From the NCBI RefSeq assembly GCF_002304005.1, contig NZ_MRCQ01000015.1, forward strand, positions 62,001 to 126,000: DNA of 64,000 bases. The letters run 5' to 3'. Both the position numbers and the translations under genes were made by a program. Every line of letters starts with the position of its first letter. Position 1 is the stretch's first letter. The notes beneath the pieces are model-generated. The model did no database searches. It was given only the letters and a program-made list of their open reading frames with translations, and was not told where the DNA came from. Below, piece by piece: positions 7,118 to 15,972 of the stretch. This DNA comes from Flavobacterium sp. ACN6 (lineage in GTDB: Bacteria; Bacteroidota; Bacteroidia; Flavobacteriales; Flavobacteriaceae).

Positions 7118-8359
7118 TTAATTTAATTCTGAGTGGTATTTTATTTTTCCGATTGATCCTGTTTCTGCTGGTACAAGTTCGAAAACTGAAGTAGGGGCAA
7201 GCCCTGATTCAATACGGTGTGAAACGTAAATAATACTCACGTTTGTTTCTTGTTTAATGGTATTGATTAGTTGAATCACCAGATCTACATTTTCGTCGTC
7301 TAAACCTTCGACAGGTTCATCTAAAATTAGTAAAGGCGGATGCTTTAAAACGGCGCGAACAATCAATGCCACTCTTTGCTGCCCGATAGAAAGATCTATA
7401 AAACGTTTTTTACGCAAATGGGACATTTCTATTACTTCAAGCCATTGCGTTACAATTTGTTTTTGATGTGTTGTAGGTTCCGTGTAAAGTCCGATTTGGT
7501 CAAAGAATCCGGATAAGATCATTTGTTCTAAAGTATGGCTTTTTTGAAATAAATCGGTCATAGAAGTTGCGAAGATTCCAATTTTCTTTTTGATTTCCCA
7601 TACACTTTCTCCCGTTCCTTTTTTTCTTCCAAACAAAAATAAATTCTGTCCAAAACCTTTCGGATTATCGCCTGTAATCAATGATAAAATGGTGCTTTTT
7701 CCAGAACCGTTTGGACCAATTAACTGCCAGAATTCGCCTTGTTTTACTGTCCAAGAAATGTTGTTGAGGATTTTTCGTTCTTCGTAACTTACAGAAACAT
7801 CGTCTAGTTTTATTAATTCACTTTCGTGAAAGTCATGTGGTTCAAGAGCTTTTGGAATTGCAGCTGTATTAAGAGTTTTAAAGTGATTTTCGATTTTTAC
7901 AAATGGATGTAATTCGAAAGTATTGTCTTTAATTAAAGCTTTATTTGGAACAAACTCTAAGACATCTACAGTACGGTTTAAAAGCTGAATAATTGCGATC
8001 TCGCTCGTAAGGTCTTTTAAAGAATCGGCAAGAATTACTCGTGAAGGCTGATCTAAATGATCGAATGGATTATCAAAAATGATAAAATCGGGTTTTTGGT
8101 TAATGCAGTAGCGTAAAAACTCTTTTTTGCGTTCTCCAGAAGAAAAAGTTCTCAATTGCCTGTGTGAGCTTGGAGAAGTTTCAACGCTGTCGTATTGAAA
8201 TTCTTTTTCGATGAATTTCTCAATAGAAATATCAGAAAACAAGATTCCTTTTTGGTTATTGAAAACTTCTAATTCGCCTTTTGCTTCTCCGTTTAATATG
8301 TTGTCTATAAAAGCTTTTTTATTTACCTGATTTGATAAAAGTATATCCCAATGCTGCAT
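7118..8359 (-). CDS. ABC transporter double ATPase, ModF-like, with degenerate first half
   Basis: 413 aa with two ABC ATPase halves and no membrane segment. The second half is complete: Walker A GPNGSGKST at 215-223, signature LSIGQQ at 323-328, Walker B LLILDEP at 343-349. The first half keeps a signature (FSSGER, 72-77) and a Walker B-like FIIFDNP with Asn in place of the catalytic Glu. Its Walker A is reduced to SNQVNKKAF near residues 9-17, where only the Lys aligns. The layout resembles E. coli ModF, whose role is unclear. No permease gene is adjacent. It is followed after one base by the lipoprotein gene. Confidence 0.8.
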   Translation of the reverse strand: MQHWDILLSNQVNKKAFIDNILNGEAKGELEVFNNQKGILFSDISIEKFIEKEFQYDSVETSPSSHRQLRTFSSGERKKEFLRYCINQKPDFIIFDNPFDHLDQPSRVILADSLKDLTSEIAIIQLLNRTVDVLEFVPNKALIKDNTFELHPFVKIENHFKTLNTAAIPKALEPHDFHESELIKLDDVSVSYEERKILNNISWTVKQGEFWQLIGPNGSGKSTILSLITGDNPKGFGQNLFLFGRKKGTGESVWEIKKKIGIFATSMTDLFQKSHTLEQMILSGFFDQIGLYTEPTTHQKQIVTQWLEVIEMSHLRKKRFIDLSIGQQRVALIVRAVLKHPPLLILDEPVEGLDDENVDLVIQLINTIKQETNVSIIYVSHRIESGLAPTSVFELVPAETGSIGKIKYHSELN

Positions 8360-8479
8360 TGTGTATTTTGATTTGTTGTGTTATTTAAGTGTTTTTTGCC
8401 ACTCCCGACAGCAATCGGAATCACATATTAGAAATGATTACTCTTTTAAAGTACTTTAATCTGTGGCAAAAAATATTTT

Positions 8480-9331
8480 TTATTCTGGTTTTTTCGTTGT
8501 CATCTCGCGGTTATTTCTAGACCATTCGCTCCAAGATCCTACATATAATTTCGGAATAGGGAGTCCAGCATAATCCATTGCTAATAAAGTATGGCAGGCT
8601 GTAACACCAGAACCACAATGTACGATTGTGTTTTCAGTTTCTTTATCGCCAATTACGGATTTGTATTTTAGTGCTAATTCTTCAGGAGATTTGAATAATC
8701 CATTTTCATCTAGATTTTCAGTCAGCGGAACATTTACTGCGCCTGGAATATGGCCTGCAATTAAATCCAGCGGTTCTGTGAGTCCGTCAAATCTATTTTT
8801 GTCCCGAACATCAATTACAATATTTTGATCGCTTTTTAGAGCTTTTTCAACTTCCTCTATGTTTGCTAATGGCAGTTTCCATTCTTGAACAGAATATGCT
8901 GTTTCCTGAAAGGTCTCGATTCCGGAACTTGTTGGAAAATTAATTTTCAGAGCAGCTTGAAAACCGCCATTTAAAACCTGAATTTCTTCGTGTCTAACCG
9001 CACGCATCATCCACCAGAAACGAGCGGCAAAATTAGAACCGTTTTTGTCATCGTACACTACAATATGATTCGAAGAATTAATTCCAAGAGCAGAAAGTGT
9101 TTTAGAAAATTGTGCAGGAGTTGGTAAAGGATGTCTTCCTCCATTTGCCGGATCATCTGGAATTTCGGCCAAATCACGATTTAAATCTACAAACCGAGCG
9201 CCTTTTAAGTGCTCTTTTTGATAGTTTTCAAAAGCATTGGCACCAGCTCGAGCATCAATTAAAATAATATCAGAAAGATCTAATTTAAGAAGTTCTTCTG
9301 CTGTAATTAAAGGAGAAATTTTACTGGACAT
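8480..9331 (-). CDS. Sulfurtransferase with two rhodanese domains
   Basis: 283 aa, the standard length for 3-mercaptopyruvate/thiosulfate sulfurtransferases. It has two rhodanese domains (about 10-130 and 155-280). The C-terminal one carries the active-site loop CGSGVTA with Cys239. The CG-GVTA form is the one typical of mercaptopyruvate sulfurtransferase (SseA), but the substrate cannot be settled by eye. The N-terminal domain is the inactive structural one. It stands alone in the cytoplasmic housekeeping set. Confidence 0.9.
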   Translation of the reverse strand: MSSKISPLITAEELLKLDLSDIILIDARAGANAFENYQKEHLKGARFVDLNRDLAEIPDDPANGGRHPLPTPAQFSKTLSALGINSSNHIVVYDDKNGSNFAARFWWMMRAVRHEEIQVLNGGFQAALKINFPTSSGIETFQETAYSVQEWKLPLANIEEVEKALKSDQNIVIDVRDKNRFDGLTEPLDLIAGHIPGAVNVPLTENLDENGLFKSPEELALKYKSVIGDKETENTIVHCGSGVTACHTLLAMDYAGLPIPKLYVGSWSEWSRNNREMTTKKPE

Positions 9332-9413
9332 TTTTTATTGTTGATAAAGCAAAACAAAAATTAAAATGGTTTATTTGAATACGCTCAAATAGATATGATG
9401 AATTACCTTTAAA

Positions 9414-9803
9414 TTAACTTGGAATTTTTTCGATCAAAATTTCATTTTCAGCTTTATCAAAATAAGTGCAGGTCATTTCGACAATATCAACACGCCATTT
9501 TGCAATACCGCATTGTGCGCAATTTTTACAGAAAGTCATATAATCGGTTTCTCCGTGCTGGTGTTTTACTAAGAACTCTATAAAAAGTTCTTTGTTAGGA
9601 AAATCAGCAACTTTTATTTCAGGGTATTTTTCTTCTGCTGCCGCTGTGTAATTATTCAATCCGAAATAAACCACGCTTCCGTCGTGTACAAAAGTGTCGT
9701 ATCCTTTTACGCCTAAAATGATTAAATCTTGTATATAATTTGGAAAATCTGCTCCGGTTTTTACTTTTGAATGAGCTTCTTTTATTTGGTCAATTGTAAA
9801 CAT
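9414..9803 (-). CDS. DUF1398 family protein
   Basis: 129 aa. It matches the DUF1398 pattern from end to end: an N-terminal helix IKEAHSKVKTGADFP, then IQDLIILGVKGYDTFV and a DGSVVYFGLN strand, and a C-terminal half with FCKNCAQCGIAKWRVD. The Cys triplet may bind metal but this is not known. The family is widespread in Gram-negative bacteria with no assigned biochemical role (the E. coli relative is YbcV). No operon partner. Confidence 0.8.
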   Translation of the reverse strand: MFTIDQIKEAHSKVKTGADFPNYIQDLIILGVKGYDTFVHDGSVVYFGLNNYTAAAEEKYPEIKVADFPNKELFIEFLVKHQHGETDYMTFCKNCAQCGIAKWRVDIVEMTCTYFDKAENEILIEKIPS

Positions 9804-9863
9804 AATTTGTATAGTTTTTAAGTTAGTCTTTTGCCGTTTAATTCGTGGCAGACAAAAAATATT

Positions 9864-10853
9864 TTATTTCAAAAATACGATTAATGGTTTTATAAATGAA
9901 TCAAAAGATTCGATATGCGGTAAATGTCCTGTATTGGGAACTTCGACCAATTTTGCGTTCGGAATTGCCTTTTGTGTTTTCTTGCCCAGTTCCATATAAT
10001 TCCCCATTGTTTTTTGAACTTCTTGAGAAACCAATGGTTTTCCTAAAGCCGTCTTGTCTCTCGTTCCGATGATTAAAAGTGTTGGACTTTTGATGTTTTT
10101 AAATTCGTATAAAACTGGCTGTGTAAAAATCATATCATATAAAAGGGCCGAATTCCAGGCTACGCGGTCGTAATTTGGAGCCGTTGTCCATCCCGCGCCA
10201 AGTTCGGCCCATTTTTGATAATCGGCATTCCATTTCCCGTCATAATAATTGGCCATTTGGTATTTTTTGATGCCTTCGTAATTTTGTTTTAATTCCGATT
10301 CGTACCACCAATCTACAGGTTTGTAAGGAACAAATAGTTTCCAGTCTTCTAAACCAATCGGATTTTCGAGCACCAGTTTTTCTGTAGTTTCAGGATATAA
10401 TAAAGCAAAACGTGCAGCGAGCATTCCGCCCATAGAATGACCTAAAATGGTTGTTTTTTCAATCCCTAAATGATCTAAAAGTTTTTTGGTGTTTTCTGCT
10501 AACTGCTGAAAAGTGTATTGAAAATTATCAGGTTTTGTCGATTTTCCAAAACCAATTTGATCGGGAACAATTACGCGGAAACCTTCTTTTGTAAGTGCTT
10601 TTATGGTCGTTTCCCAATAAGCGCCATTGAAATTTTTTCCGTGAAGTAATACAATGTTTTTATTATTGTAATTATCTGGTTTAATATCCATATAAGCCAT
10701 TTTAAGCGCTTGACGCTGATTGCTCAGCTCTAGAAAGCTTACAGGAAAAGGATATTCGTAATTCGTTAAATTAATATCTAATTGCTTGATTTTCTGTTCT
10801 TGTGCTAAACAAAAAACGGGCAATAAAAGTATAAGGAGTTTTAAGGTTTTCAT
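9864..10853 (-). CDS. Secreted alpha/beta hydrolase
   Basis: 329 aa. The signal peptide at residues 1-17 ends in CLAQ, placing the enzyme in the periplasm or outside. The alpha/beta-hydrolase fold shows the oxyanion region VLLHGKNFNG near residue 68, nucleophile elbow GHSMGG with Ser140, an acid in GTRDKT, and His310 in NTGHLPH. A lid insertion of about 60 residues contains many Trp. The substrate is unknown; the closest pattern is the epoxide-hydrolase/haloalkane-like esterase group. A single gene, with no operon partner. Confidence 0.85.
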   Translation of the reverse strand: MKTLKLLILLLPVFCLAQEQKIKQLDINLTNYEYPFPVSFLELSNQRQALKMAYMDIKPDNYNNKNIVLLHGKNFNGAYWETTIKALTKEGFRVIVPDQIGFGKSTKPDNFQYTFQQLAENTKKLLDHLGIEKTTILGHSMGGMLAARFALLYPETTEKLVLENPIGLEDWKLFVPYKPVDWWYESELKQNYEGIKKYQMANYYDGKWNADYQKWAELGAGWTTAPNYDRVAWNSALLYDMIFTQPVLYEFKNIKSPTLLIIGTRDKTALGKPLVSQEVQKTMGNYMELGKKTQKAIPNAKLVEVPNTGHLPHIESFDSFIKPLIVFLK

Positions 10854-11076
10854 TTAAAAGCGACTTTTTTATTAAGGATTATAAAATTACCGCTATGCAT
10901 TTTTAAAACCAAAAAATCCTCTCTTAAAGTTATTACAAAAAAGCGATTGAGTTAAAAATTAAGCCATTACAGCAATAATTTTGAGCGCAATGCTTTGAAG
11001 ATATTTCTGCCAATTACAAAATAGGAAATAGGTGTAAAATTTGAATCGGAATTATTTGGGAAGGTTTCATCTCAAT
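10854..11076. other. Non-coding gap
   Basis: 223 bases between convergently spaced minus-strand genes. AT-rich, with no convincing ORF, hairpin terminator or repeat seen. Confidence 0.5.
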
Positions 11077-11937
11077 TTACTTTTGATCGGGAATTTTTAA
11101 ATCATTTTTTAAAGTGATAACACGCTGTGGATAAGGAATGTCAATATTGTTTTGGTCAAATCTTTTCTTAATGCTTTGCAGTAAATCACAATACATTACA
11201 AATCCGTCATTAGAATTTTTTGCCCAAGCCCAAGCTTTTAAATTTACGCTGGAATCTGCCAATGCAACAACGCGTGCCACAACTATTGGGGTTTTTAGTT
11301 TCTTGGCTTCTGCTGTGCGTGTATCAATAAAAAGCGGATGTTTGGCAATTTCGTCTTTCATGATTTCTAATGCATTTTCAATATCCGAATCGTAACCAAT
11401 CCCAATTTCGATTATTTTACAGCACTTAGTATCATGCATATTGGTGTTGACAATAATTTGATTGCTGATAACGGAGTTCGGAATAATAATTCGGTTATTT
11501 TCTGCATCTTTTAGAACGACTTGTCTCAAATTGATATCTTCAACAGTACCCACAAAATTGTTGATCGTGATTTTGTCATTGATTTTAAAGGGTTTAAAAA
11601 TGACTAAGAAAATGCCGCTTACAATATTGCTCAAAGCCTGCTGCGAAGCTAAACCGGCAACAAGGGAAATAACTCCCGCGCCTGCTAAAAACGAATGCCC
11701 GATAATCTTGAATTCGGGAATTTGAATTAATGCAAAAGCAAATCCGAGAATGTAAATTATCGTTATGATTAAATGTTTTAAGAACTTAAATCCCGTTGCA
11801 TCGTATTCTTTATTGCTTTCTTTTTTATAGAGAAAATAACGAAGCACTCTATCTGTGATTGCGCCAAGAACGATTGTTACAATTGCAATTACGGCAATGA
11901 AGAAGCCTATTCTAAAATCCTTTAAGTAATCAATCAT
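11077..11937 (-). CDS. MscS-family mechanosensitive ion channel
   Basis: 286 aa from the ATG at 11937. A start at 11973 would add 12 residues encoded inside the terminator hairpin of the upstream gene and is rejected. There are three membrane helices (about 8-30, 50-72 and 80-105). The pore helix is Gly/Ala rich and leads into the MscS beta domain with FKINDKITI, VGTVEDINLR and the IIIPNS-x-x-x-x-x-I strand. It should open under membrane tension in the inner membrane and release solutes on hypo-osmotic shock. Confidence 0.9.
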   Translation of the reverse strand: MIDYLKDFRIGFFIAVIAIVTIVLGAITDRVLRYFLYKKESNKEYDATGFKFLKHLIITIIYILGFAFALIQIPEFKIIGHSFLAGAGVISLVAGLASQQALSNIVSGIFLVIFKPFKINDKITINNFVGTVEDINLRQVVLKDAENNRIIIPNSVISNQIIVNTNMHDTKCCKIIEIGIGYDSDIENALEIMKDEIAKHPLFIDTRTAEAKKLKTPIVVARVVALADSSVNLKAWAWAKNSNDGFVMYCDLLQSIKKRFDQNNIDIPYPQRVITLKNDLKIPDQK

Positions 11938-11957
11938 AAATTCTGATTTTGAGAAAA

Positions 11958-12000
11958 AAAATCCAAAAAACAATATCTCTATAGCTGTTTTTTGGATTTT
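11958..12000 (-). terminator. Terminator of the thioesterase gene
   Basis: Arms AAAATCCAAAAAACA (11958-11972) and TGTTTTTTGGATTTT (11986-12000), with a T run on the minus strand after the stem. Confidence 0.8.
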
Positions 12001-12027
12001 ATAAAGTTAAGATAAATTAGCTTTATT

Positions 12028-12465
12028 TTAGAGTCCGATAAAATCCTCGCTTTTTGGAAAAATACTCAAAGCTTGAATCGCAATTTCTGGAGTTGGAGAA
12101 GCTAATTTACGCAGTTTCGTGTCCATCCAGGCGCCGTCAACCGTAATTGTTGCGCAAAGTGTATCGTCTTCTCTTCTAAATTCGTGAATGATCGACCAGC
12201 GCGAAGCATCGGCTTTCATTTTTGATGTTTTGGTATGAATGAATATTTTGTCTGAAAGTTTTAATTCTTTTCTAAAAACACATTCTTCTCTAAACAAAAC
12301 AGGTCCAAAGCCTTGTGTCTGCATCACTTTTAAAGTTAAACCCAATTCTTCAAGGATTTCAATACGATGCTGTGCGCCAAAATCGTAATAAGCACTATGA
12401 CGAACGTGAAAGTTTGGGTCAAGATCTGACCAGCGAAAAGAAATTTCTTTAGTAAATGAAGCCAT
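12028..12465 (-). CDS. Acyl-CoA thioesterase (4HBT/YbgC-like hotdog fold)
   Basis: 145 aa. The hotdog pattern begins with FRWSDLDPNFHVRHSAYYDF, where the Asp of DLDPNFHV is at the position used by YbgC/4HBT enzymes for catalysis. The long helix RIEILEELGL and the following antiparallel strands are also as expected. It should hydrolyse a short or medium acyl-CoA in the cytoplasm, substrate unknown. A strong terminator follows. Confidence 0.8.
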   Translation of the reverse strand: MASFTKEISFRWSDLDPNFHVRHSAYYDFGAQHRIEILEELGLTLKVMQTQGFGPVLFREECVFRKELKLSDKIFIHTKTSKMKADASRWSIIHEFRREDDTLCATITVDGAWMDTKLRKLASPTPEIAIQALSIFPKSEDFIGL

Positions 12466-12535
12466 TTTAGTATTTGTATTTTAATGATAAATCGAAATTA
12501 CAAATAAAAAACAAATCAGCTGTAAGTATAAAATC

Positions 12536-12910
12536 TTATTTGAATGATTCTCTATATTCATTTACATGCTGAGGAAATTCTTCTTCATAAAGTGGATATG
12601 GAATTCCAATGATATTAATTTCGAATTCTTCTGAATCTATGCCTTCAATATAGCATCCAATTCCTTTAATTTCGACTTCTTTTGAATTGTAAACTTTTAA
12701 GGCTGGAATAATTTGGGTTGAAATGAATTTATCTTCCTTTGATTCGTCTGTTTTTATTGAATTCTTTTTGCAGTAATTACTAAAATAATTATAGTCTAAA
12801 TCTACTTCAGTAAAATTAATTTTTCCACTTACAACTCCCATTGGAGCATCTGCTTTCTCAAGATGTGAGTTACCAATTTTCTGGTTATCTAAAAAGATAT
12901 TATAGCTCAT
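12536..12910 (-). CDS. Hypothetical protein
   Basis: 124 aa, cytoplasmic, acidic. No signal peptide or membrane segment. The first strands read MSYNIFLDNQKIGNSHLEKAD, then GVVSGKINF. The pattern 'small ligand-like domain with a GCYIEGID strand near the end' is not one I can assign. It lies 15 bases after the SRPBCC gene on the same strand and may share its transcript. Function unknown. Confidence 0.6.
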   Translation of the reverse strand: MSYNIFLDNQKIGNSHLEKADAPMGVVSGKINFTEVDLDYNYFSNYCKKNSIKTDESKEDKFISTQIIPALKVYNSKEVEIKGIGCYIEGIDSEEFEINIIGIPYPLYEEEFPQHVNEYRESFK

Positions 12911-12925
12911 TTAAAGATCGATTTA

Positions 12926-13387
12926 TTACAATTTCATCTGAGATAATTCTACCTCCAGCTTATCAAAATTTTCTTCATTCTTATCGACGACGTACGGTTT
13001 CAGTTTTTGACATTCCTCTTCAGTTTCAAAAAGCATTTTAAAAACAACTTTCGTCTGATTCTCAGCAACGGTTTCAAATGTGGTAAGAATTTGAAATAAT
13101 GGTTTCGAATAACGTTTCCAGGCAATAAGATTCGGTTTGTCTATTTTTATGAATTCGCATTCGTTGGCATAATTTCCAACTTCGGGACCGTGCATGATAA
13201 AGCTCCATTTACCGCCTTCACAAAAATTAAATTCGGTAAAAGTATTGCTGAAACCTTTTGGACCCCACCACTTTTGCAAATGTTCGGGATCGCTCCAAGC
13301 TTTAAAAACAAGCTCTTGCGGGAAATTTAAAATTCGGGTAGTAACAATTTCAGAATTTGGTGTTGTGGAAAGAATAGCTGAAGTCAT
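12926..13387 (-). CDS. SRPBCC / AHSA1-domain protein
   Basis: 153 aa. The sequence is a classic AHA1-type START-like domain: RILNFPQELVFKAWSDPEHLQKWWGPKGFS is the family opening (read as two blocks), followed by GGKWSFIMHGP and a C-terminal long helix. These small domains bind hydrophobic ligands. In bacteria they are often found with ArsR-type regulators, but none is present here. Its role is therefore open. The hypothetical gene at 12536-12910 follows at 15 bases. Confidence 0.85.
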   Translation of the reverse strand: MTSAILSTTPNSEIVTTRILNFPQELVFKAWSDPEHLQKWWGPKGFSNTFTEFNFCEGGKWSFIMHGPEVGNYANECEFIKIDKPNLIAWKRYSKPLFQILTTFETVAENQTKVVFKMLFETEEECQKLKPYVVDKNEENFDKLEVELSQMKL

Positions 13388-13472
13388 TTCTGATGTTTTT
13401 TAATTAAATAAAAAGGCAGAAGTATAAAGTTAGGATAAATTTTTATAATTGGCTGTTTATCTGTTTTATATC

Positions 13473-13940
13473 TTAAATGCTTTCGAGATTATCCCATTCG
13501 TACTCAATTTTGTTTACTTTCATATAATACGGAATGAGTAATAAAATTTCTAATCTTAAAGAGATATGACCATCTCCAATTGTAAAGGGAATAATGAACA
13601 TTGAGGCAATACAAATTGCAATTCCAACAATGGCATCAATTTTTGCAATCATAATTGCATTTGGTTTTTCAAACCAAAGAGAATAAGCAGCAACTCCTTT
13701 TAGGAGCATAGTAGCAATTATAAAAAGGCCTGTTCCAGAATAAGCAATGTCGCTAGAAAATCCGTAAAGTGACAGATGTACGCTTGGTTCAAAAAGATTT
13801 GTAATAAGCGAACCAATGGCAGCTACAGCTAAAACCATAAAAATCCAGCAGAAAGTTTTAATCCACCACGGTAATAATTTGCGTCTAATTATTGGAGGTT
13901 TGTCAAATTCGTCAAATTGGCTTTGTAATTCTGGATTCAT
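13473..13940 (-). CDS. Small multi-pass membrane protein
   Basis: 155 aa from the ATG at 13940. The longer reading to 14030 would overlap the upstream gene by 61 bases and starts with a non-hydrophobic stretch, so it is rejected. After a polar N-terminus with RRKLLPWW there are about four hydrophobic segments (30-50, 70-95, 100-125 and 130-140). A short acidic tail ends the protein. No recognised family. It follows the next membrane protein gene at about 30 bases and is probably co-transcribed with it. Confidence 0.6.
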   Translation of the reverse strand: MNPELQSQFDEFDKPPIIRRKLLPWWIKTFCWIFMVLAVAAIGSLITNLFEPSVHLSLYGFSSDIAYSGTGLFIIATMLLKGVAAYSLWFEKPNAIMIAKIDAIVGIAICIASMFIIPFTIGDGHISLRLEILLLIPYYMKVNKIEYEWDNLESI

Positions 13941-13969
13941 TGTTTTTGGTTTTAATGTTGATTTTGTGT

Positions 13970-14632
13970 TTAGATTACCTGTAAAAGAAGCAGCGTCATA
14001 ATGATTAGCTGAATTCCTAAAATGATCCAAAAAAAGTTTCGGTTAGGCTGTGAGACGTTTTTTAAACCCGTTATAATTTTATCTTTTATAATTGCTGAAA
14101 AGCTTACATTTTCATCTGTAAAATCAATTTCGTCAAGATTTACTTTTTTTAAACCGTATAGGATTATTTTTTTGAGCCATTTGTTTTCTTTAGAATCCCT
14201 TATTTCCTGCAGTAATTTCAGTTTTAATTTAGTTTTATCTGTTCCTTGTTTTAGCAGATCGGGCTGGTTTAATTTGATTTTTTCTAGAACTTTATCGATG
14301 ATTGGAAAAAGTAATGTCTCACCTTTGTCTGCTAATAATTTATGAATCGTTTTTGATATAATATATTTATTTCCAAGAGAAAACAATAAAAAGGGAACTG
14401 CAAATAAAGAAATTACGGTCAAGGTATAACCAATTGGTCGTAAAGCAAATAAGATAACTAGAACAGCAGATCCGTTTACGTGACCCATTCTGGGTGATGA
14501 TTGGTAAATAATTGTAAAAAAAGAAATGACTAATATAATGGCAGATAATAATTGCCCTAGAATATTGATTTTGAAAAAACTAAATGTTGCGCTGCTAAAC
14601 AGTTTGGTAACGTATTTTAAATTATCAGTCAT
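13970..14632 (-). CDS. Membrane protein of unknown function
   Basis: 220 aa. Two hydrophobic segments near the N-terminus (about 22-43 and 55-85), a long soluble, Lys-rich middle (about 90-180), and one C-terminal transmembrane helix (about 198-218). The soluble part sits between membrane anchors. No domain recognised. It lies between the antiporter gene (upstream, 47 bases) and a second small membrane protein gene on the same strand. Confidence 0.6.
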   Translation of the reverse strand: MTDNLKYVTKLFSSATFSFFKINILGQLLSAIILVISFFTIIYQSSPRMGHVNGSAVLVILFALRPIGYTLTVISLFAVPFLLFSLGNKYIISKTIHKLLADKGETLLFPIIDKVLEKIKLNQPDLLKQGTDKTKLKLKLLQEIRDSKENKWLKKIILYGLKKVNLDEIDFTDENVSFSAIIKDKIITGLKNVSQPNRNFFWIILGIQLIIMTLLLLQVI

Positions 14633-14679
14633 TTAAATTGTATTTTGGTTTTAGTTAAATTATTTATTTAGGAAAACAA

Positions 14680-15954
14680 TCAGGATTGAAGTTCTTCTGT
14701 TTTTTTAGTATTTAGTCTTCTGACAATCAATGGTAAAGTGAGTCCTTGTCCAATCAGAGTAAAGAGTACAACGGCAACAGAAATAAAGATTATGGCATTT
14801 CTTTCTGGAAACGGACTGCCGTCTTCCAGAAACCTAGGAAGTCCAATAGCGATGGCAAGAGAAACAATACCGCGCATTCCCGACCAGCCTAGAATAATAC
14901 TATTATCGAAATCTAAAAGTGCATCTTCGGTAATTTTTCTTTTTCCGCCGCGATTTTTTTGAAAGGCTTTTTGGAGATTAATTTTTTGAAGAAATATTCT
15001 AACAAATCGGATTAACAATGCCACGATCGTGATAATAAAAGCGTAACCAATGTACGGCAGTATCATATCGTCATCAATATCTTTTAGGACATATCTAAAG
15101 TTAAGTCCAATAAGGATGAATATTAATCCATTTAATAAGAAGATAATAATATCCCAAAGGCTTCGCGAACTGTTTTTTAAGCTTTCGGGAAATATCTTTT
15201 TACTAAAACGGGCAATGGCTAATCCTGAAATTACAACAGCAATTACTCCAGAAACGTGAAGATGTTCGGCTATTAAATACGTTACAAAAGGCATTAAAAG
15301 CATAAAACTGATTGTGACATTTGCATTCTTTTTGACTTTGCTTAAGATAAACGAAAGAATTTTTGCCATTACAAAACCAACCAGAAAACCGCCTCCCAAT
15401 AATAAAATAAATTGTAATGTCGCCTGCCAGATTATAAAAGCCGAACCCATTACGGCAGCAACTGCGAATCGATAGGCCACTAATGCGGACGCGTCGTTTA
15501 TCAGACTTTCGCCTTCTAAAATGGTAATGGTTTTATGAGAAATTCCGAGACCTTTTGTAATGTTTACGGCAGCAACGGCATCTGTTGCAGAAAGAATAGC
15601 TCCGAGTACAAATGCGAGCGGCCAGGTTATATCTGGAATCATATAATGAGCTACTACGGCAATCCAAAATGTAGTAAGGAAAACCAAAGTAATGGCCAGC
15701 GTTCCTATCGTATTAATATTAGTTTTAAAATCTTTTGGAGAAATATTAAAAGAGGCATCATACAATAAAGGCGGCAGAAATAATAGAAATATAATTTCGG
15801 GATTTATTTCGATTTCTGTCATTGTTGGGATAAAGCCAATTGCTATGCCGACAATAACAAGTAGAATAGGGTATGGGAGTTTTGCTTTTTCAGCGAAGGC
15901 GGATAATCCGATAACAATGGCGAGTATAAATATGATAATGCTGTAATTTTCCAT
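14680..15954 (-). CDS. Na+/H+ antiporter, CPA1 (NhaP-like) family
   Basis: 424 aa with about twelve membrane helices. Family landmarks are LPYPILLVIVGIAIGF in helix 2, the ion-binding region GAILSATDAVAA with the ATD motif (about 118-126), ILEGESLINDASALV after it, and GWSGMRGIVSLAIAIGLP near the C-terminus. It should exchange Na+ (or K+) for protons across the inner membrane. The cytoplasmic tail is very short, unlike NhaP proteins with a TrkA-C domain, so regulatory nucleotide binding is not expected. Its start is 18 bases from the end of the upstream lipoprotein gene (15973-16731), on the same strand. Confidence 0.9.
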   Translation of the reverse strand: MENYSIIIFILAIVIGLSAFAEKAKLPYPILLVIVGIAIGFIPTMTEIEINPEIIFLLFLPPLLYDASFNISPKDFKTNINTIGTLAITLVFLTTFWIAVVAHYMIPDITWPLAFVLGAILSATDAVAAVNITKGLGISHKTITILEGESLINDASALVAYRFAVAAVMGSAFIIWQATLQFILLLGGGFLVGFVMAKILSFILSKVKKNANVTISFMLLMPFVTYLIAEHLHVSGVIAVVISGLAIARFSKKIFPESLKNSSRSLWDIIIFLLNGLIFILIGLNFRYVLKDIDDDMILPYIGYAFIITIVALLIRFVRIFLQKINLQKAFQKNRGGKRKITEDALLDFDNSIILGWSGMRGIVSLAIAIGLPRFLEDGSPFPERNAIIFISVAVVLFTLIGQGLTLPLIVRRLNTKKTEELQS

Positions 15955-15972
15955 TATTGGGCGTATAATTTT

